Below, piece after piece: positions 37,473 to 45,665 of a DNA stretch of 64,000 nt. The stretch is taken from the NCBI RefSeq assembly GCF_039541235.1, contig NZ_BAABFV010000001.1:124001-188000 (forward strand), written 5' to 3'. Within the stretch, counting starts at the first letter, position 1; every line of letters begins with the position of its first letter. Made by a program: the position numbers and the translations under genes. A model generated the notes under the pieces. That model was given only the letters and a program-made list of their open reading frames with translations, searched no databases and was not told the origin of the DNA. Source of the DNA: Kangiella marina (GTDB lineage: Bacteria > Pseudomonadota > Gammaproteobacteria > Enterobacterales > Kangiellaceae).

Positions 37473-39960
37473 ACAAACTCCTTATCACAGGCAAAGTGAT
37501 CTCAATACTTGTACCCTCTCCTACTACTGAGTCTACGGCTAGTTTGCCACCATAAGAACTAATTTGCTCCACAAAATAGGCGTATTTATTACCGAACTCC
37601 CCACTAAAGCCATCAGCGTCAGATGTTTGATTAGCGAGCAGACCATAACCCTGGCTATCAAAGTGAACGATAACGTTTCCTACATCATCAGTTCCTTCTT
37701 CAGGAACCGACTCAGACAGCATGACTGTTAGCGTTGAGTTTACGATCGAGTCTGAATAAAGCGTATCTAAGCAGAACTCCAATACATCCACGAGGAAGTA
37801 ATAGTCAGTTCGTACTTTAGACATAACATTAGGCGCAGTTTTTTCAATGAGAATATGCTTTTGAACAAACGTATCTTCTTTAGTCGATAACGCTTTATTC
37901 ACTAAACGCAACACATCAACAGGGTAAGCACGTTTTCGGATAAACTTATTAATCTCAACGTTCAACTCGCTTGGGGCTTTAAGGCCAGCTGAAGAGTCAA
38001 TCAACGAGTCAACGGTGCTTGATAGATCTGTTCCGGAATCATCTACGGCAATCTTCAAGACTGTTTCAGTTAACTTATCCTTGAATTCAGCGTTCAGAGC
38101 ATCAAGATAACCATTTCGGACATCCCGCATTTCTTCAATGTTTAGAACCCTGACAAAACGAAGCAGTATACCCGAGTAAATATCAGCTTCTTGACCAAAG
38201 TAACTTAACTCCAAGACATATGAAATTTGCCCCCATGTTTCATCAAAAGGCAAGGTTATCTTGCTTTTTTCAATTGACAGTTGTATCAAACTTTTATTTA
38301 GCGAGTCCCTATCAAGACCTGTCAATACGGATAGTAAATTAATTAAGTTGAGATCATACAGGTTAATTTTGTAAGCAATGGCAATTTTTATAGCAACCTT
38401 GTTAGCGTGCAAGATTTTGCCATTTGAGTCATAAATAGCATGAGCTTCAGTATTGGCATCAAAAGCTCGTTTAATCATTGAATACTCGTTAATAAACTTG
38501 TCACAAGTAAACCTGATGTGTCGACCGTAATCGTCCTCCTTTTTCTGCACCCGGTTAACATTCAAGTACTTTTTATTAGCTGACAAAGCAACGGGGATGA
38601 AGTCGTCGGCCAAATGCTTTAAGTGATGCTTGCGAGACTCCAAATAGAAATAGGTGTTTTTACCTGTACCGGCAGATGATGGTTTCTTGTAGTGAAGGAT
38701 GAATGCTTTATTTTGAGTAACCTGAACCGGGTAATGCTCAAACTCGTCCAAGTTATCCTGTAAATCATCCAACACCCTATATATAGCGCCTTCGCTAAGT
38801 TCGTAGAAATAGTACTTATCCCCTACCTCAATGCTCATGATTAATTTATTAATATCATGTAACTGCAGAAAGTACTCAAGAAACTCAATTAAGAACTCAT
38901 TTGAGCCATGGCTAGTTCTGGTGATGTTTGTTGTGTTGGATTTCAAGACTGGAAACAGTCTGCGACCAATAATATTTTTGGTTATGGCATCCTGGTCAAA
39001 CCGGTTTGGCATAAATATTGCCGGTGTGATAATCGATACCAAGAGTCCCTGAATAGGAAAGTAGATATTGCTGACATTAAGCAGTACATAAGACCCAATA
39101 ACTGCAAACCCACACAACAACGAAGTGACTTTTATTAGCGATGTTGTCGCCAAGGATAAAACGAGAAGGCTTACCCCCGCCGCTAAAATGACTAAAAGAG
39201 GGATGCTTAAAAGTGGGTTGGGAGTCACTATCGGCTTATTATTAATAACCGTTTCGAAAAGATAGCCTATATAGTGACCATAGTTTGTGCTTCTGGTATC
39301 GGTCAAAGGCGTTGGGATCACTGTATTATGTCCAGCGATGAACAATACAGACTTCCCTTCGAATAAAGATGGCGCTAACGACTTATCTAAAACGTCCTTG
39401 TAATGGACCGTTGGCAAAAAACTACTGCCGTATTTATAGTCGATAAGGATGGAGGCGTCGGTTGAAAACTCAAAGTTTCTACCGGCTTCCAATACAATGT
39501 CATTACTTAGAGATATCAGGTTGGGCTCATAGCTAATCAGCAAACCATCAATATAGTTTGGTAAGTTCATCGAGAATATCGATAAGCCTTCGAGATCCTG
39601 GTATTGCTCTACTTCTAAACTATCATTCCCTGCTCGAGACCTCTGCTGAACAATTTTAAGCCTATCTAACTCTCTAAAGTAATTTCTATTGGCCATAAGG
39701 TCTGGTTGGACCCCAAAAACATAAATGTTTTGGTCAGTCCACTCTGTCAAGGTACGTAAGGATTCTTCCAAATCACCTGCCGATAGTCGGTTATCATCAA
39801 CCCTGACGGTAATGGTTTGAAATTCAAAGTCACTGACAAAGGAATATTCTTGGAATAAACTTAAGAAATACGTGTTTATACTCGTGAATAGGCCACTTAA
39901 GCCCAAGGTCCAAAGAACAACTAGGGTAACTGCCAGTTTTTGTAGTTTTTCTTTCTTAAT
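37465..39960 (-). CDS. CHASE2-type membrane protein with degenerate histidine-kinase module
   Basis: 831 residues from an ATT start. The in-frame TTG at 39906 would cut through the first membrane helix and has no ribosome-binding site; ATT at 39958-39960 has GGAG 8 bases upstream and gives a proper positive-inside anchor (KKEKLQK then LAVTLVVLW). A CHASE2-like extracellular region (about 35-245, with FEGKSVLFIAGHN) precedes three TM helices (about 255-325). A PAS-like segment (about 515-590) and a HisKA/HATPase-like part follow. The H-box histidine is replaced by A624 in NAEFKDKL, and the N box is not recognisable, so phosphotransfer is unlikely. First gene of the presumed polymer operon; probably a sensor/regulatory subunit. 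Confidence 0.75.
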   Translation of the reverse strand: MKKEKLQKLAVTLVVLWTLGLSGLFTSINTYFLSLFQEYSFVSDFEFQTITVRVDDNRLSAGDLEESLRTLTEWTDQNIYVFGVQPDLMANRNYFRELDRLKIVQQRSRAGNDSLEVEQYQDLEGLSIFSMNLPNYIDGLLISYEPNLISLSNDIVLEAGRNFEFSTDASILIDYKYGSSFLPTVHYKDVLDKSLAPSLFEGKSVLFIAGHNTVIPTPLTDTRSTNYGHYIGYLFETVINNKPIVTPNPLLSIPLLVILAAGVSLLVLSLATTSLIKVTSLLCGFAVIGSYVLLNVSNIYFPIQGLLVSIITPAIFMPNRFDQDAITKNIIGRRLFPVLKSNTTNITRTSHGSNEFLIEFLEYFLQLHDINKLIMSIEVGDKYYFYELSEGAIYRVLDDLQDNLDEFEHYPVQVTQNKAFILHYKKPSSAGTGKNTYFYLESRKHHLKHLADDFIPVALSANKKYLNVNRVQKKEDDYGRHIRFTCDKFINEYSMIKRAFDANTEAHAIYDSNGKILHANKVAIKIAIAYKINLYDLNLINLLSVLTGLDRDSLNKSLIQLSIEKSKITLPFDETWGQISYVLELSYFGQEADIYSGILLRFVRVLNIEEMRDVRNGYLDALNAEFKDKLTETVLKIAVDDSGTDLSSTVDSLIDSSAGLKAPSELNVEINKFIRKRAYPVDVLRLVNKALSTKEDTFVQKHILIEKTAPNVMSKVRTDYYFLVDVLEFCLDTLYSDSIVNSTLTVMLSESVPEEGTDDVGNVIVHFDSQGYGLLANQTSDADGFSGEFGNKYAYFVEQISSYGGKLAVDSVVGEGTSIEITLPVIRSLYE

Positions 39961-39968
39961 GCCCGTCG

Positions 39969-39972
39969 CTCC
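39969..39972 (-). promoter_or_regulatory. Ribosome-binding site that selects the ATT start
   Basis: GGAG on the minus strand, 8 bases before ATT at 39958-39960. No comparable site precedes the in-frame TTG at 39906. This decides the start proposed for the CHASE2-type protein. Confidence 0.55.
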
Positions 39973-39993
39973 AGGAAATCACGTCTCAATCAA

Positions 39994-40021
39994 ATATTAT
40001 CATAATAATCAGATAGTTAAA
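39994..40021 (-). promoter_or_regulatory. Probable promoter of the Pgs-like operon
   Basis: Minus-strand extended -10 element TGATAATAT (39994-40002) with a weak -35 TTTAAC (40016-40021), spacer 15-16 bases. Transcription would start about 26 bases before the ATT start codon. Confidence 0.45.
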
Positions 40022-40188
40022 TGTATTTTTTTGTAATACTTAATGCGATCTTTTATTGGCTGTATAGGAAGCGCATCTTATTATTAATGATTACTCATCT
40101 TACCAGTATCTAATTGGTTATGTGAATACTCTGTGAAGCCTTATAAACAAATAATCACAAGCCGAACATACTCGTCATAAAACACTGG

Positions 40189-40223
40189 TTGTCCACAAAA
40201 ATCGTTGATAAGCCTGTGGAAAA
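40189..40223. other. Pair of DnaA-box-like 9-mers
   Basis: TTGTCCACA at 40189-40197 and, inverted, TGTGGAAAA at 40215-40223 each match TTATCCACA at 8 of 9 positions. A weaker TGTGGACTT follows at 40242-40250. No dnaA or other origin genes are nearby, so this is more likely a DnaA-titration or regulatory site, or chance, than an origin. Confidence 0.3.
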
Positions 40224-40294
40224 GTATCAGCAAGTCATGATTGTGGACTTTTAGTGAGTATGGTCATTTTTAACTCACTTCATAATGCCGGGGA

Positions 40295-40324
40295 TTGATA
40301 CCGGATATGAGTAATTGGTATTAG
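40295..40324 (+). promoter_or_regulatory. Probable sigma-70 promoter of the pirin gene
   Basis: TTGATA (-35, 40295-40300), 18-base spacer, then TATTAG (-10, 40319-40324) preceded by TGG, giving an extended -10. The pirin ATG is about 45 bases downstream. Confidence 0.45.
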
Positions 40325-40375
40325 AATCGTAGGTCTAACCTTGTTATTTTGGAATCAATCAGCTGGGAGAATATT

Positions 40376-41287
40376 ATGAGCAACCTACTCCAATCAAAAC
40401 CTGATGCCGAATGCACGGATCAACCCTGTAGCAGCATCAAACAGATTATCGAGCCCAAAGAAAAAGATTTAGGCGGCTTTTGTGTGCGCAGACTTTTTCC
40501 AGCAGTAGGCGCTAAGTCAGTTGGTCCCTGGGTTTTCTTTGATCACATGGGCCCCGCCACATTCTCTCCCGGCGATGGCGTTAACGTCCGTCCTCATCCC
40601 CACATAGGTATCGCCACCGTGACCTATGTATTTGAAGGTGAGATACTTCACCGAGACTCTTTAGGCAGCTATCAAACGATAACGCCTGGAGACATTAATC
40701 TTATGGTTGCCGGTAAAGGCATTGTCCATTCCGAGCGCGAGCGTCCAGAAGTTACGCAATTACCTCATGAACTTAATGGTTTGCAGTTATGGATGGCATT
40801 ACCGATCGACAGTGAAGAGATTGAGCCTGAGTTTCACCACTATCCTTCCTCAACCATTCCCACAGTAACATTAAATGGCATAAAAGTTCGTGTCATGATG
40901 GGAAGTGCTTACGGGGTTAAATCGCCAGTGAAAACCTTTGCAGAAACCCTATATTTAGAGTGCTTACTAGAGCCTAAAGACAGCTTGCCTATGCCCAAAG
41001 CCGAAGAGTTAGCTGTTTATGTTGCCAAAGGAGCTATAGAGATTGATGGCGTAGTCGTCGAAGAGTATTCAATGGCGGTATTAAACCCTACAGAGAACCT
41101 TGAGATTAAGTCTCTTAACAGCAGCCGGGTCGCTATTATTGGCGGCGAAAATCTTGGCAAGCGTTTTATGGAATGGAATTTTGTATCAAGCTCCAAGGAG
41201 CGAATAGAACAAGCGAAGAGAGACTGGAAAGAAGGCCGATTCCCGAAAGTGACAGGCGATGAGGAGGAGTTTATTCCCCTCCCCTAA
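40376..41287 (+). CDS. Pirin family protein
   Basis: 303 residues from ATG at 40376, which has GGGAG 7 bases upstream; an in-frame TTG 27 bases earlier has no such site. The N-terminal cupin has the pirin metal-site segment DHMGPATF...VRPHPHIGIATVTYVFEGE with HxH and GKGIVHSERE, so iron-binding residues look conserved. The C-terminal cupin is more diverged, as usual. Bacterial pirins are cytosolic Fe-binding proteins; some act as quercetin dioxygenases, others bind partner enzymes. It is a single-gene transcript, divergent from the Pgs-like operon. Confidence 0.93.
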   Translation: MSNLLQSKPDAECTDQPCSSIKQIIEPKEKDLGGFCVRRLFPAVGAKSVGPWVFFDHMGPATFSPGDGVNVRPHPHIGIATVTYVFEGEILHRDSLGSYQTITPGDINLMVAGKGIVHSERERPEVTQLPHELNGLQLWMALPIDSEEIEPEFHHYPSSTIPTVTLNGIKVRVMMGSAYGVKSPVKTFAETLYLECLLEPKDSLPMPKAEELAVYVAKGAIEIDGVVVEEYSMAVLNPTENLEIKSLNSSRVAIIGGENLGKRFMEWNFVSSSKERIEQAKRDWKEGRFPKVTGDEEEFIPLP

Positions 41288-41329
41288 CTAGTGGCATACT
41301 CTTTGGAAGTATCTAGACTATAATTGCTT

Positions 41330-42511
41330 CTATAAAATTACTTTCACAGAACTAGAAGCACCACGCGCTTTTGAACGTGCTTTATCAATAGAGTCAGCTT
41401 TCGCTAAAGCGACCCCCATACGACGTTTCCCTTTTACCTCAGGCTTTCCAAACAACCTTAAATGAGTATCCATATCGAGAAGAGCCTCATCAAGGTGACT
41501 AAAACTGACCTTGTCCGAATCCCCTTCTACCAATATCACTGAAGAAGCCGAAGGCCCATTCTGTCGAATGACTGGGATTGGCAAGCCTAAAATCGCTCTA
41601 GCGTGGAGTGCGAACTCTGACAGGTCTTGCGATACCAGCGTCACAAGGCCTGTGTCATGAGGTCTTGGCGATACCTCGCTGAAGATAGCCTCATCACCTT
41701 TGATGAAGATCTCAACACCAAATAGTCCTAATCCCCCTAAATCATCGGTGACTGCTTTTGCCATATATTGGGCTTGTTGCAGTGCCTGAGGTGACATGGC
41801 TTGAGGTTGCCACGATTCACGATAATCACCATCTTCTTGCGTGTGACCAACCGGCTCGCAGTAATGAGTACCATTAACCGCACGAACCGTTAGCAGCGTA
41901 ATTTCATAGTCAAACTCAACAAAGCCCTCGACAATTACCCGACCTTCTCCTGAGCGGCCACCTTCTTGTGAATATTTCCACGCGGTTTCAACGTCAGATT
42001 CAGACTTGATTGTTGATTGACCTTTACCGGAACTACTCATGACTGGCTTAACCACACAAGGGATACCGACATGCTTTACCGCTTCTTGGTATTCTTCATA
42101 GGTGTCAGCAAACTGATAAGGAGACGTTGTAAGGCCTAAGTCCTCGGCTGCTAAACGACGAATACCTTCACGATCCATGGTTAAGTTAGTCGCTCTTGCT
42201 GTTGGGATAACCTTAAAACCTTCTTGCTCCAATTCAAGAAGCGTCTTTGTGGCAATAGCTTCTATTTCAGGAACGATAAGGTGTGGCTTTTCTTGCTCCA
42301 CCAGCGCCCTTAAAGCTGCACCATCTAACATATTGATTACAAAGCTTTTATGAGCCACTTGCATGGCCGGCGCATTGTCGTATCGATCAACAGCAACAAC
42401 CTCAACGCCAAATCGTTGAAGCTCTATGGCGACTTCTTTACCGAGCTCTCCTGAGCCGAGCAGCATCACTCTTTTTGCAGTTTCAGAAAAAGGGGTTCCA
42501 ATCTTGGTCAT
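41330..42511 (-). CDS. purT: Formate-dependent phosphoribosylglycinamide formyltransferase
   Basis: 393 residues, the normal PurT length. The N-terminal [36 protein letters not shown] segment is split here by description only: GSGELGKE begins near residue 15 and the NAPAMQVAH block follows. The ATP-grasp region includes [14 protein letters not shown] and the metal site [14 protein letters not shown]. PurT makes formyl-GAR from GAR, formate and ATP in purine synthesis, independent of folate. Single gene, convergent with pirin. Confidence 0.96.
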   Translation of the reverse strand: MTKIGTPFSETAKRVMLLGSGELGKEVAIELQRFGVEVVAVDRYDNAPAMQVAHKSFVINMLDGAALRALVEQEKPHLIVPEIEAIATKTLLELEQEGFKVIPTARATNLTMDREGIRRLAAEDLGLTTSPYQFADTYEEYQEAVKHVGIPCVVKPVMSSSGKGQSTIKSESDVETAWKYSQEGGRSGEGRVIVEGFVEFDYEITLLTVRAVNGTHYCEPVGHTQEDGDYRESWQPQAMSPQALQQAQYMAKAVTDDLGGLGLFGVEIFIKGDEAIFSEVSPRPHDTGLVTLVSQDLSEFALHARAILGLPIPVIRQNGPSASSVILVEGDSDKVSFSHLDEALLDMDTHLRLFGKPEVKGKRRMGVALAKADSIDKARSKARGASSSVKVIL

Positions 42512-42621
42512 AATAGGGCTTGTTCAGAATTTTTAGCTAGATTATCAGTCGCTAATGCTGCGTGCAACTTGTTTGGCTCTATGGTTAAATTACCCAAAAT
42601 ATTGTGTTCTGAGATGACTAA

Positions 42622-42975
42622 ATGAAAGCCAGTATATTCCTTTTCTTTGTAGGCATTGCTTTACTAAGCCCAGCGACAGTTAATGCTGAAGACGCCTGCC
42701 CGGATTACCGTAAATTTGACGAAGGTAACATCATAGACTCGCTGAAATCATCCAAAACAACAACTGCTTGCGAATTACGACTGCTAGAACATGTGCGCTC
42801 TCGATTAAATACTAGTGACAAGCCTAATAAAAAACTCTTACGAGCCTACGATCGCCGTGCATCTAAAGCGATTAAAGATAATCGTCACATTACAGAGCAA
42901 TTAAACCAACATGCTTCACTGCCAAGCACTTTAGCAGAACCACAACAGAAAGGTTTTTATGTTAACCCAGTCTGA
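42622..42975 (+). CDS. Small secreted protein of unknown function
   Basis: 117 residues. Signal peptide MKASIFLFFVGIALLSPATV with probable cleavage after NAE or VNA. The mature part has two cysteines (ACPDY and ACELR), which could form one disulfide, and a basic helical middle. No family is recognised. Its end overlaps the ThiF/MoeB-like gene by 17 bases, so the two are translationally coupled, although the products work in different compartments. Confidence 0.65.
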   Translation: MKASIFLFFVGIALLSPATVNAEDACPDYRKFDEGNIIDSLKSSKTTTACELRLLEHVRSRLNTSDKPNKKLLRAYDRRASKAIKDNRHITEQLNQHASLPSTLAEPQQKGFYVNPV

Positions 42976-43705
42976 ATTACTACAGTACAGCCGCCATATA
43001 ATTCTTCCGGAGATTGATCTGGCAGGTCAGGAATCCATTAAAAGCAGTCATATCCTTATCATTGGTATGGGAGGTTTGGGCTCACCCGCGGCATTGTATT
43101 TAGCCGCTGCTGGTGTTGGAAGTTTGACTATAATCGATCATGACACCGTTGAAACCTCTAATTTACAGCGTCAAGTTATCCATGATCTAGAGAATATAAG
43201 TCAGTCCAAAGTCACTTCTGCTGAACAAAGTTTGTCGAAGCTGTCAGCCCACTTAAAAGTGCATTCAATTCAACAAAAAGCGTCTCTTGAGCTGCTCAAT
43301 TCACTGAGTGATAAACATAGATTTACAGCAGTATTGGATTGCAGCGATAATTTTGAAACGCGCTTCATGTTGAATCAATGGTCAATAGACAGTGGCATAC
43401 CGCTTATCTCAGCTTCTGCAGTTGGTTTTACAGGACAACTGGCCGTCTTCAATCAATCAACAGAAAACGCGTGCTACCAGTGTCTTTACAGTCAAACAGA
43501 TTTACCCGAAGGAGACTGCGAAGACCAAGGTATTCTATCTCCTGTGGTTGGCACTATGGGAACTTTGCAGGCAACTGAAGCTTTAAAGTTGATACTAGGG
43601 CTCGGTACGATGAAAAAAAGCTATCTGCTTAAGTATGATGCCTTAGCGACCGAGTTTAAACGCTTTAGTATTACAAAAGATCCTGAATGCCCTATCTGTA
43701 GCTAG
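42959..43705 (+). CDS. moeB: MoeB/ThiF/HesA-type adenylyltransferase
   Basis: 248 residues, full length for MoeB or ThiF. The nucleotide-binding motif GMGGLGSP, the substrate segment NLQRQVIHD and the DCSDNFETRF block are present. Zinc ligands are the pairs CYQC (about 175) and CPIC at the C-terminus. These E1-like enzymes adenylate the C-terminal Gly-Gly of a sulfur carrier (MoaD or ThiS) for molybdopterin or thiazole synthesis. No moaD, thiS or moeA is adjacent, so the partner cannot be fixed from context; moeB is the best match in length and ending. Confidence 0.85.
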   Translation: MLTQSELLQYSRHIILPEIDLAGQESIKSSHILIIGMGGLGSPAALYLAAAGVGSLTIIDHDTVETSNLQRQVIHDLENISQSKVTSAEQSLSKLSAHLKVHSIQQKASLELLNSLSDKHRFTAVLDCSDNFETRFMLNQWSIDSGIPLISASAVGFTGQLAVFNQSTENACYQCLYSQTDLPEGDCEDQGILSPVVGTMGTLQATEALKLILGLGTMKKSYLLKYDALATEFKRFSITKDPECPICS

Positions 43706-44637
43706 TACCATTTCTTAAACTTAAACCAAAGCATTAGACCAATCGCTATCACCAAACATAATCCAGAAACAACCCAAAAAGCGTTGTTATTCTCCGTTCC
43801 TGGTAGGCCCGCCACGTTCATCCCCAACATTCCAGACAAAAATGTTAAGGGTAAAAATATAGCCGATATAATAGCCAGCACGTAAAGACGGTTGTTTTGT
43901 TCATAACCTATTTGAGTCAGCAACTGCTCTTGCAAGGCCATAGAGCGCTCACGAGATAGCTCCAAGTCTTCTAACAGTCTCGCTGTTTTATCTCGGTCAT
44001 CTTTTAGCTCTTCAAGTAACTGGCGAGTTAAAAGTGGGCTCTCACAACGAATTAATTTGTCGAGTGCATCTTTTTGAGGCGTTAAGTAGCGCTTAACCGT
44101 CGCTGCCTGACGACGAAGGTTACCAAGCACACTACCCATGCAACGACTATCAACAGACTCAATCCGATCTTCCTGATAATCCAGCTCTTCCTCAAACTTT
44201 TCAAAGAAATCTTCAATTCTAATCGCAAGCCTTTCAATCAATAATGCTAAAAACTCACCCGGTGTTTTGGGGCCGATACCACTTTCCAGGTTTTTAAAGA
44301 TATCTTGTAGCGATAAACTCGATCGATTACAGCTTGTGATGACTGTAGTGTTGTTCATCCACATGCGGATCGAAATCATATCTTCTGGATCGGCATCAGG
44401 ATTAAGGTTTACGCCACGCAAGCAAATCAGTAATGACTCTTCATCTTGATACAGCACAGGACGTGTTTCAGCTTTCAATAACTGCTCTTTAAACACACTG
44501 TTTAGTAAAGGACTTTCATCCAACCATTCACAGTCTTCTTCAATCGAGTAATTCATCCTGTACCACCGATAAGCTCTTGGAACATCATCGGTTTCAGTAA
44601 TTAATGCCCCTTTATTAGAAATGTCTTTATAGTCCAT
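43702..44637 (-). CDS. zntB: CorA/ZntB-family divalent cation transporter
   Basis: 311 residues. A long cytosolic alpha/beta and coiled-helix region (1-245) precedes two C-terminal TM segments. The signature before the second TM loop is GMLGMNVAGLPG, closer to the ZntB type (GxNxGG) than to CorA YGMNF. Members move Zn2+ or Mg2+ as pentamers. The stop codon overlaps that of the convergent moeB-like gene by 4 bases. It begins 1 base from the end of the MscS gene and is likely co-transcribed with it. Confidence 0.88.
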   Translation of the reverse strand: MDYKDISNKGALITETDDVPRAYRWYRMNYSIEEDCEWLDESPLLNSVFKEQLLKAETRPVLYQDEESLLICLRGVNLNPDADPEDMISIRMWMNNTTVITSCNRSSLSLQDIFKNLESGIGPKTPGEFLALLIERLAIRIEDFFEKFEEELDYQEDRIESVDSRCMGSVLGNLRRQAATVKRYLTPQKDALDKLIRCESPLLTRQLLEELKDDRDKTARLLEDLELSRERSMALQEQLLTQIGYEQNNRLYVLAIISAIFLPLTFLSGMLGMNVAGLPGTENNNAFWVVSGLCLVIAIGLMLWFKFKKWY

Positions 44638-45548
44638 TACTCATCACCTTTCTCGCCATTATTAGGTTTTTTGCTACTCCGCTGATCACTGATTGAGATT
44701 GGGAAGTTGGCTTGGTCATCAAACTTGAAGTGCAAGTCTCTTTGCGGGAATGCAATGACAATACCCTCTTCCTTGAAGTGTTTGTTGATACTAAAGCGTA
44801 TATCACTTCTGATGACGCGTAGCTCTCTAACAGCACCCACCGTCGCCCAAAACCACAAGTCAAACACCAAAGCACTATCGGCAAAATCTTCAAAGATTAC
44901 CGCTGGCGCGGGATCATCGATAACAGACTCATGGTCTTTAAGAATCTTTTCAAGGATAGCTTTGACCTTTTCAATGTCGCTACCATATGCCACTCCAACT
45001 CTAACCGAAGTGCGAATATTGGGGTCAACCAATGTCCAGTTAATCAAGTTGGCTTGCAGTAAACTACTATTCGGCACAACCATATGAGCTCCATCGATCC
45101 TCTTGATCATGGTCGAACGGTTTCCAACCTCAATAACTCGTCCCAAATGCCCTTCATATTCAACGATGTCATTAATTCGCACTGGTCTTTCTGACATCAA
45201 AATCCAGCCGCTGATGAAATTGTCCATCACTGTTTTAGCGCCAAAGCCGACACCGATAGCAACTGCACCAGAAATAAAGGCAAACGCGGTCAGAGGAACG
45301 TTAAAAAAGGATAAGGTGGTGACAGTAATTAACGCCAGTAAGATAAAGAAAATAAGGCGCTTTAAGATAACCAAGTTATCTTCTGCCATTTTGAATTTCG
45401 CTAAAATTTTGCGAGTAATAAACTTCGAGAAGTAATGGCTGAATAATGCGGCAATAATAATGAATAAAATAGCCAACAATAACTGCGACAAAGTCACGTC
45501 GAACTTGTCACCAATGGAGAATAAAGGTTTAGAAAGTAATTCTTGCAT
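44637..45548 (-). CDS. Small-conductance mechanosensitive channel, MscS family
   Basis: 303 residues. Three TM segments in the first ~110 residues, the third with the glycine/alanine-rich pore helix pattern AFISGAVAIGVGFGAKTVMDNF typical of MscS (quoted to its core GVGFGAKT). The beta-domain starts RPVRINDIVEYEGHLGRVIEVG and the alpha/beta end holds HKFD. Opens under membrane tension and releases solutes on osmotic downshock. The terminator of prc lies just upstream. Followed directly by the ZntB-like gene. Confidence 0.92.
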   Translation of the reverse strand: MQELLSKPLFSIGDKFDVTLSQLLLAILFIIIAALFSHYFSKFITRKILAKFKMAEDNLVILKRLIFFILLALITVTTLSFFNVPLTAFAFISGAVAIGVGFGAKTVMDNFISGWILMSERPVRINDIVEYEGHLGRVIEVGNRSTMIKRIDGAHMVVPNSSLLQANLINWTLVDPNIRTSVRVGVAYGSDIEKVKAILEKILKDHESVIDDPAPAVIFEDFADSALVFDLWFWATVGAVRELRVIRSDIRFSINKHFKEEGIVIAFPQRDLHFKFDDQANFPISISDQRSSKKPNNGEKGDE

Positions 45549-45608
45549 AATTGATAGTCATTACAAAGTTATACCAATCATAAAATATTAATAAAACCTT
45601 GTATATAA

Positions 45609-45641
45609 AAAAGCCTTAACTATCTGTCAGTTAAGGCTTTT
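45609..45641 (-). terminator. Terminator of prc
   Basis: Perfect 12-bp stem (AAAAGCCTTAAC / GTTAAGGCTTTT) around a 9-base loop, ending in a T-run on the minus strand. It lies 25 bases after the prc stop codon, before mscS. Confidence 0.85.
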
Positions 45642-45665
45642 ATTAATCCTACATTCAAACAAAGT

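Larger units (their letters stand above)
39961..40375. other. 415-bp intergenic region with divergent promoters
   Basis: AT-rich region between the Pgs-like operon (left, -) and the pirin gene (right, +). It holds a ribosome-binding site and promoter for the operon, a promoter for pirin, and between them two good DnaA-box-like 9-mers. I see no ORF or RNA gene in it. Confidence 0.6.

Noticed and set aside
40141-40260. Chromosomal replication origin
   Set aside because: Two or three DnaA-box-like sites without dnaA, mnmG, rpmH or an AT-rich 13-mer array are not enough.
40349-40375. Upstream TTG start for pirin
   Set aside because: No ribosome-binding site there, while the ATG at 40376 has a good one.
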